64,000 nucleotides of DNA from Nitrospirota bacterium (lineage in GTDB: Bacteria > Nitrospirota > Nitrospiria > Nitrospirales > Nitrospiraceae), in the NCBI GenBank assembly GCA_030645475.1, contig JAUSMA010000060.1:310001-374000 (forward strand). Reading direction: 5' to 3'. The position numbers were made by a program, and so were the translations under genes. The notes beneath the pieces are model-generated. The model was not told the origin of the DNA. It was given only the letters and a program-made list of their open reading frames with translations, and did not search any database. This document shows positions 60,043 through 64,000 of the stretch, in pieces. Numbering within the stretch: the stretch's first letter is position 1; each line of letters opens with the position of its first letter.

Positions 60043-60165
60043 CTCACGCCGTTGGTTGCTCGTGAGCCCTATCGTTCCCTATCCGGGCTGGCATTGGCAC
60101 CTTGGCGGCTATCACCAGGTTGCCGAGCGGTCGCTGGGCCAGAACCCTCGCGCTCTCTTAATATT
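60043..60165 (-). promoter_or_regulatory. SAM riboswitch (SAM-I clan aptamer)
   Basis: The minus strand shows the conserved core of SAM-I class aptamers: the CTGGCCCAGCGACC run, CTCGGCAACC (60127-60118) and AAGGTGCCAATGCC (60104-60090, with GCC continuing), followed by a distal stem and the terminator. It precedes metK, a usual target. Exact helix limits need a covariance model. A TTGACA-like -35 lies at 60203-60198, so transcription probably begins just upstream. Confidence 0.8.
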
Positions 60166-60215
60166 TATAATCTATTAATGAACTTCTATTGTACTGATGT
60201 CAAGCCTATAAACGG

Positions 60216-60540
60216 GGTGCTTTCCCGCTGGGAAATGAGTATGCGGCAGTGCTAATCGCCGTAGAGCTCTCTCTGGAGAACTCCTGCATGTTTTAACAAG
60301 CCTTCAAACACATCGACAACGGGCTCTGGAAAGCCCTCCGTATCAATATGGGTGAGACACTCAGGTTCATAGAGTTTACCGAGCAGGGCGAGAAAGGATT
60401 CTCAGGATGACTGCGAGCGGGGAGAGGCTTCGACACCTCCGTTCCCCTTTGATGGGGCGCCCGTGTGTCCGCTGACAGGGGCAGAGAGCTAGACCACTTG
60501 ATAGGTTCTGCTCCTCTTCAAAAGCCCCACTGCCGTGTGA
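60216..60540. other. Gene-free interval between metK leader and vapC
   Basis: No gene, RNA or clear terminator is seen in about 325 bases. Short frames lack ribosome sites. It may contain the promoter of the metK leader at its left edge. Confidence 0.35.
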
Positions 60541-60951
60541 TCACAAATCCCCAATCTGGACCCACGGAATGCGGGCGAAGTGCTTCCGATCATAGGTGAG
60601 AATCTCTGTGAGTCCCTGCGCTTTCATGTGGAAGGCGTTGTATGCGTCTATGAAGTCAATGTTTGCATGAACATAGAGATCGAGAGCCATAAAGAGAAGC
60701 GAGGCTTCTGGACACTCCAGGTTGGGCGTATTCAGAATCTTCTCAACTTTCGCGGCAATATCCGGTTTCTCTAATTTGTAAAAGGATTCCAGTGTCCAAA
60801 CAATCTCGGCGATGACCAGCAGACTCGTCGCTAATTTGATCTTGCCACGTAGCGCATCGCGAAACAGTGTCTCGGCGCGCTTGGCTTTGGCCGGGTCGTC
60901 GTTGGTCAGAAAACGGAGAAACACATTGGTGTCCACGAAGAGACTAGCCAT
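60541..60951 (-). CDS. vapC: PIN-domain toxin (VapC family)
   Basis: The protein has 136 residues from ATG 60951. The PIN fold is shown by SLFVDTNVFLRFL (first Asp), TSLLVIAEIVWTL (Glu), and near the C-terminus IDFIDAYNAFHM and ILTYDRKHFARIP (further acidic residues). VapC toxins are metal-dependent RNases that cut tRNA or rRNA. Length is normal for the family (about 135). Its ATG overlaps the antitoxin frame by 8 bases, a standard toxin-antitoxin layout. It probably helps to keep the element. Confidence 0.9.
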   Translation of the reverse strand: MASLFVDTNVFLRFLTNDDPAKAKRAETLFRDALRGKIKLATSLLVIAEIVWTLESFYKLEKPDIAAKVEKILNTPNLECPEASLLFMALDLYVHANIDFIDAYNAFHMKAQGLTEILTYDRKHFARIPWVQIGDL

Positions 60952-61195
60952 GCCCGACCACCCTCTTGGCAACAGCCTGCTTCACAGACTGACGAATCTT
61001 TTCAAAATCTTCCGGGTGCGCTGACGGCTGAACTGAGCCCCTGAGATCAAGAATCGTCCCCTTGATAACTTTCAAGACCACTTCCTCACCTCGCATCACA
61101 AAGAGAACCTTCTCCCCTTCTTTTACTCCCAAGCGGTCACGAATCGCCTTGGGAATCGTCACCTGCCCCTTCCGGGTTATCGTAGATTCCAACAT
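60944..61195 (-). CDS. AbrB/MazE-like antitoxin (VapB type)
   Basis: The protein has 83 residues from MLESTITRKGQVTIPKAIR. The swapped-hairpin AbrB DNA-binding domain occupies residues 1-45 (GQVTIPKAIRDRLGVKEGEKV, then VLFVMRGEEVVLKV). The C-terminal tail (EDFEKIRQSVKQAVAKRV) should bind and neutralise the toxin. It precedes vapC and overlaps it. It would repress its own promoter, probably alone or with the toxin. Confidence 0.88.
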   Translation of the reverse strand: MLESTITRKGQVTIPKAIRDRLGVKEGEKVLFVMRGEEVVLKVIKGTILDLRGSVQPSAHPEDFEKIRQSVKQAVAKRVVGHG

Positions 61196-61430
61196 GTGAA
61201 CCTCCATCGCTATTGTAGTACTTTTATATTTTAGTACTACATCACGATCGAGTCAATCTCTACCCTGAAAAGAGGTGAACCACGGGGGGAGTCTCACGAC
61301 ACCCCCTTACCCCCCCCAACAATGGTGCGCCCGCGTTGCCGCCGGCGATTTGCAATCATCTAACCCAGTTAGGGAACTCTACGGGTTGATAATCGGGACA
61401 GGAGAAATCACAGGTGTTCGTTGACGAGAG

Positions 61431-61467
61431 TAAAAATGAAAAACGCCGATCCACGGATGGACCGGCG
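61431..61467 (-). terminator. Terminator of the higBA pair
   Basis: On the minus strand CGCCG-TCCA and TGGA-CGGCG (61467-61444) pair with single mismatched bases around a short loop, followed by TTTTTCATTTTTA. It lies 28 bases after the higA stop. The stretch between here and 61195 has no gene. Confidence 0.75.
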
Positions 61468-61494
61468 CTATTGAGCGAAACTTAGCGAATGATC

Positions 61495-61782
61495 CTATGC
61501 GGCGACATAACGCTTGATGCTGAGTTTCTTGGCATGGCTGCGGGTCTGTGCCACATCGTACGCAAGCTGCATCCGAAGAAGGTGGTCCATGTCAGGGCCG
61601 AACGCTTTCTCAATGCGGAGGGCCATTTCAGGGGAGAGAGACGCCTTGCCGGCGAGAAGATCCGACAGGGTCGCGCGGCGAACTTTGAGAATGTCTGCGG
61701 CTTTGGATACGCTCAAGCCCAGAGCGTCGATGATCTCGGTTCTGATAAGGTCGCCCGGATGGGGCGGGTTCTTCATGGTCAT
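61495..61782 (-). CDS. higA: HigA-type antitoxin
   Basis: The protein has 95 residues. It contains the HigA helix-turn-helix: PPHPGDLIRTEIIDALGLSVSKAADILKV, then RATLSDLLAGKASLSPEMALRIEKAFG. The first part matches the usual HigA start (HPGxxLRxxxxxxLGLS). AGGAG lies 8 bases upstream of the ATG. It binds its operator and blocks HigB. It lies downstream of the toxin, the order typical of higBA. Confidence 0.9.
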   Translation of the reverse strand: MTMKNPPHPGDLIRTEIIDALGLSVSKAADILKVRRATLSDLLAGKASLSPEMALRIEKAFGPDMDHLLRMQLAYDVAQTRSHAKKLSIKRYVAA

Positions 61783-61796
61783 TGTACAGTCTCCTT

Positions 61797-62087
61797 TCAG
61801 TGGTAGTCGATTAAATCAATGTCGCTGACGGTGTTTGTTGGTTCGTGATAGCGGAACACAATGCGCCAGTTTCCAGTCACGGTTAAACTCCAATAGCCCT
61901 TCATGTCACCTTTCAGCGGGTGAAGCTTCCAGCCCGGAAAGCGTCCCACCTGTTCAAGGGTGAGGGCGGTTTCAAGGGCTAACAGAAGCTTTCCCACCTT
62001 ATCCAGATGGGAAGCAGAGACGCCTTTCGGGTTGTCCTCTGCGTAGAGCTGCAGGAGCCCTTTATGGCGAAATTTGGTAAGGCGCAT
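61797..62087 (-). CDS. higB: HigB/RelE-family toxin
   Basis: The protein has 96 residues and has the RelE/HigB fold: FRHKGLLQLYAEDNPKGVSASHLDKVGK, then FPGWKLHPLKGDMKGYWSLTV and GNWRIVFRYHE. The last segments are the family-conserved active-site strands. Such toxins cut mRNA at the ribosome. Antitoxin gene higA starts 14 bases downstream. Together they probably stabilise the element. The sequence GAAGGGAATTAC precedes the ATG. Confidence 0.9.
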   Translation of the reverse strand: MRLTKFRHKGLLQLYAEDNPKGVSASHLDKVGKLLLALETALTLEQVGRFPGWKLHPLKGDMKGYWSLTVTGNWRIVFRYHEPTNTVSDIDLIDYH

Positions 62088-62178
62088 GTAATTCCCTTCA
62101 TCATTCCATTGTGTACGGTATAGCCGTACATGTCAAGGGATGGTTTGTAAAGTAGGGGATGGTTGGCACCCACTTCCT

Positions 62179-63231
62179 TCACATCGACGAATGTAACTCC
62201 TGCCCCGGATCTTGCGGAGGGCTTGCTGTGTTTCTGATCCAGTGACACGTCGGGTCTTCGAAGCCTGAGATCCATCCAAACGTCCCCGCCCCTCCAATCC
62301 AATGCCTGACCATGCAGTAGTCTCCAACTCGACGTAACGTGTCGTTGAACATGAGGAAGAAGAGTTTCGATTCCGCTTCTCTCGCGTTGCGAGTCAGAAC
62401 AATCTGAAACTGTTCTGTTGGCACTCTGATCCCTAGCGAGCAGAAGTACCGGTGCTCCTCAAACTCTCGCGGCTGGCTGTCGATGTCTTTGCTGATGTAC
62501 TTGGAGAGATAGCGGGCCAGTTTGACCGGGGAGGTTCCAGGCCGTGGCCCCTTCACATTTACTTGGCCCTGAGCTTTTCCAACGATCTTGTACCAACAGC
62601 GGCGCAGAAGACGAATATCTTGAAATCCACGAACAGCCAAATGCGGGTGGATCGCTCCGCGCTTCTGGCATTCCAACACCGCCACATAGGGCATTGAGTA
62701 GCCACCGCGCGCGAGCATGCGCCGTAAGCGTTCTAGGTCGGTCAAGACTCGCTCTCGGTTCTCTACATTATCGCGATAGGTCAGCGTGACCAGATGGTCT
62801 GCTCCGATTGAAAGGCATTTCCTTCTGATCTCGCCGGTCGCCCGCGCGCGTGCACGCTTTTCGTTCTGTTCTTTGTTCAGTGACTTGCCCTTGAAGCCTC
62901 GCTTGCCCGGTTGCAGATTAACCTTTCCCCATGAACTCTCAATCCACTGCTTCCCAAAGTCGTGAATCTTGACTGACCACGTCGTACCGCCTACTGACTG
63001 TGTGTCTGAGTTGGATTCCGTGTGATCGACGAGAAATGTCTTTCTGACAAGTTTAGGAGCCGCCGGCGGACCGGCGACCGTGCGCCGCTGGCGATTGCCA
63101 GCTGGCGCATCGGCCGCTATTCCTCTCTCGACATTCCTCCCTTTCAGCGCTTGATCGTTCTCTGTTTTCATCGTAAATTCACTTTCGCAAGTGTAACCAT
63201 AAATGTAACCGTAAACGCCTTTTTCACTCAT
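62179..63231 (-). CDS. rep: HUH-type replication initiation protein
   Basis: The protein has up to 350 residues; M1 has a weak ribosome site and Met21 is an alternative. The order of motifs is that of rolling-circle initiators: HLVTLTYRDN (motif 1, about residue 153), HPHLAV (the His-hydrophobic-His metal site, in QKRGAIHPHLAVRGF) and ARYLSKYISKD with paired tyrosines (motif 3). It would nick at an origin and start replication of an excised circle. Length fits Rep of small plasmids and mobile elements. A 9-bp inverted repeat lies at its start. Confidence 0.8.
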   Translation of the reverse strand: MSEKGVYGYIYGYTCESEFTMKTENDQALKGRNVERGIAADAPAGNRQRRTVAGPPAAPKLVRKTFLVDHTESNSDTQSVGGTTWSVKIHDFGKQWIESSWGKVNLQPGKRGFKGKSLNKEQNEKRARARATGEIRRKCLSIGADHLVTLTYRDNVENRERVLTDLERLRRMLARGGYSMPYVAVLECQKRGAIHPHLAVRGFQDIRLLRRCWYKIVGKAQGQVNVKGPRPGTSPVKLARYLSKYISKDIDSQPREFEEHRYFCSLGIRVPTEQFQIVLTRNAREAESKLFFLMFNDTLRRVGDYCMVRHWIGGAGTFGWISGFEDPTCHWIRNTASPPQDPGQELHSSM

Positions 63232-63261
63232 TCACCACGCAACAGTGCGCAACGTGGTGAA
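63231..63261. repeat. Hairpin at the rep start (possible origin or operator)
   Basis: TTCACCACG (63231-63239) and CGTGGTGAA (63253-63261) are perfect inverted repeats of 9 bp with a 13-base loop. The loop has GCAAC and GCGCAAC repeats. It lies at the start codon of rep; the remaining 63262-63342 holds no gene. Confidence 0.55.
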
Positions 63262-63342
63262 CTCATCTAACCAGGCCAATCTATTAGTGATTCTGTTGCT
63301 TCTGATGAGGGTACGGAAGGGTCTGAAAATGGCTCTGTAGCT

Positions 63343-63391
63343 TTTTGTAAACCGCAGGTTGGGGGTTCAATTCCTCTCGCCAGCTCCACAA
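63343..63391. repeat. attR core direct repeat (displaced tRNA 3' end)
   Basis: This is the second 49-bp copy. It holds only the 3' half of the tRNA and lacks the 5' half, so it is not a second gene. It marks the element-chromosome junction; host DNA resumes at about 63392. Confidence 0.9.
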
Positions 63392-63537
63392 CTTCCGCTG
63401 ACGATTCGCCCCCTTTCCACCTGACAGATCCCCTACATTCCACTCACAATTGAGCTGCGGTCATCGGGGCTGTCGATGGCTGGGTGACTCATGGATGGTT
63501 CTATTCCGTCGAATCGTTCAGCTCGTGGGATACCGGC

Positions 63538-64000
63538 CTAACGTTCGGCTTCCGTGAGATCGCCTGCCTCTTCCAGATCTTCAAGGTCGGCTTCCGCCTT
63601 CGCCTTCGTGGTTGAGGGATGCAGGCCATATTTCTTCAGCATTTTGTAGAAATCTGCCCGATAGCGACCGGCAAATTGGGCGGCGCGGGAGATATTGCCG
63701 CCGGTCAATTGCAGGACGTTCTTGAGATAGGTCTTCTCGAACTCTTCCTTGGCTTCGGTCAACGGCTTCAGCGGCGCGTCCGGTGAAGTGCCCATCGAAG
63801 GCAGGAGGTCCGGAGTAATCATGTCCTGGCGCGTCATCACGGAAGCCTTTTCAATGACATTCTCCAGCTCACGGACATTGCCTGGCCAGGGATGCGTGAG
63901 CAGCCGATTGAGCGCGGCCGGTGTAAAGCCGCGCAAATCTTTATTGGCTCGTTTGGCGCTCGCGGTCAGAAAATGTTGGGCCAACAAGGGAATATCGTCC
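63538..64000 (-). CDS. Sigma-54-dependent response regulator, N-terminus outside window
   Basis: The frame runs beyond base 64000, so only about 153 C-terminal residues are seen. The end of the AAA+ domain reads DDIPLLAQHFLTASAKRA and LLTHPWPGNVRELENVIEKA, the usual sensor II region of NtrC-type activators. The last part (TGGNISRAAQFAGRYRADFYKMLKKYGL) is the Fis-type helix-turn-helix. Linker residues between them and an acidic tail (LEDLEEAGDL) follow. It should activate sigma-54 promoters, target unknown. It is host DNA to the right of attR. Confidence 0.9.
   Translation of the reverse strand, partial: DDIPLLAQHFLTASAKRANKDLRGFTPAALNRLLTHPWPGNVRELENVIEKASVMTRQDMITPDLLPSMGTSPDAPLKPLTEAKEEFEKTYLKNVLQLTGGNISRAAQFAGRYRADFYKMLKKYGLHPSTTKAKAEADLEDLEEAGDLTEAER

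Larger units (their letters stand above)
52339..63391. mobile_element. Integrative element in tRNA-Thr, about 11 kb
   Basis: The unit is bounded by perfect 49-bp direct repeats (52339-52387 and 63343-63391), the left one lying in the tRNA 3' half. It holds integrase, excisionase-like and RHH-like genes at the left, toxin-antitoxin pairs and an HUH-type Rep at the right, and cargo including metK between. All recognised genes lie on the minus strand. Composition looks lower in GC around 56.9-57.7 kb and 60.2 kb. No conjugation or capsid genes are seen, so it is best called an integrative and mobilisable or plasmid-derived element. Confidence 0.85.

Noticed and set aside
59968-60255. Plus-strand ORF over the metK leader
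   Set aside because: It lies antisense to the riboswitch and terminator, which have conserved core sequences.
63343-63391. Second tRNA-Thr gene
   Set aside because: Only the 3' half of the tRNA is present and no 5' acceptor or D arm precedes it; it is an att copy.
52339-63391. Inovirus-type prophage
   Set aside because: Rep, small genes and tRNA integration fit, but no Zot-like morphogenesis protein, coat protein or SSB is recognisable.

Overview
The window is high-GC, Gram-negative, non-pathogen-like chromosomal DNA. It most resembles the genus Nitrospira (Nitrospirota). The support is a large exosortase/EPS locus, several PEP-CTERM-type secreted proteins with VPLPA-like tails, an OprO/P porin, two PstS-like proteins, a two-partner secretion system and many short palindromic intergenic repeats. 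The genus is an inference from gene content and not a proven identification.

Bases 1-13.9 kb hold a truncated PhoX-like (DUF839) protein, small lipoproteins, methylglyoxal synthase, a VPLPA-CTERM protein, a CBS protein, and a phosphate module: an OmpR/PhoB-type regulator with an unusual receiver domain, a PstS-like protein and an OprO/P-type porin. Bases 13.9-34.6 kb are one EPS locus on the minus strand, in two transcription units. The first (34.6 to 25.8 kb) makes and modifies the glycan: glycosyltransferases, methyltransferase, acetyltransferases, Wzy-like polymerase and MurJ/Wzx-like flippase. The second (25.5 to 14.0 kb) carries an XrtD-type exosortase/EpsI fusion, a WecA-like initiating transferase, TPR lipoprotein, Wza-like exporter, outer-membrane barrel, Wzz-like co-polymerase, CpsD-like kinase and ExeA-like ATPase. 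Bases 34.9-39.2 kb carry three more VPLPA-CTERM proteins and a large PstS-like protein. Bases 39.9-48.3 kb carry TpsB, TpsA, ExbB, ExbD and TonB in one apparent operon. Bases 48.6-52.1 kb carry an isolated GspC-like protein, an outer-membrane barrel and a CYTH-CHAD protein.

The most interesting regulatory signal is a tandem TAAC-type direct repeat with an 11-bp period. It resembles Pho boxes and lies before the regulator, the pstS-like gene, the porin, one VPLPA-CTERM gene, both EPS operons, the TPS/Ton operon and an outer-membrane protein. Three sites have a TANNNT -10 element 21-23 bp downstream. I infer that phosphate limitation controls phosphate scavenging, EPS production and surface-protein sorting as one regulon.

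Bases 52.34-63.39 kb are an 11-kb integrative element inserted in the 3' end of a tRNA-Thr gene and bounded by a perfect 49-bp direct repeat. It carries a tyrosine integrase whose C-terminus is read from the antisense strand of the tRNA, an excisionase-like protein, a ribbon-helix-helix-type protein, unrecognised cargo, a divergent metK behind a SAM riboswitch and terminator, VapBC-like and HigBA toxin-antitoxin pairs, and an HUH-type replication protein. The chromosome resumes with a truncated sigma-54 activator.
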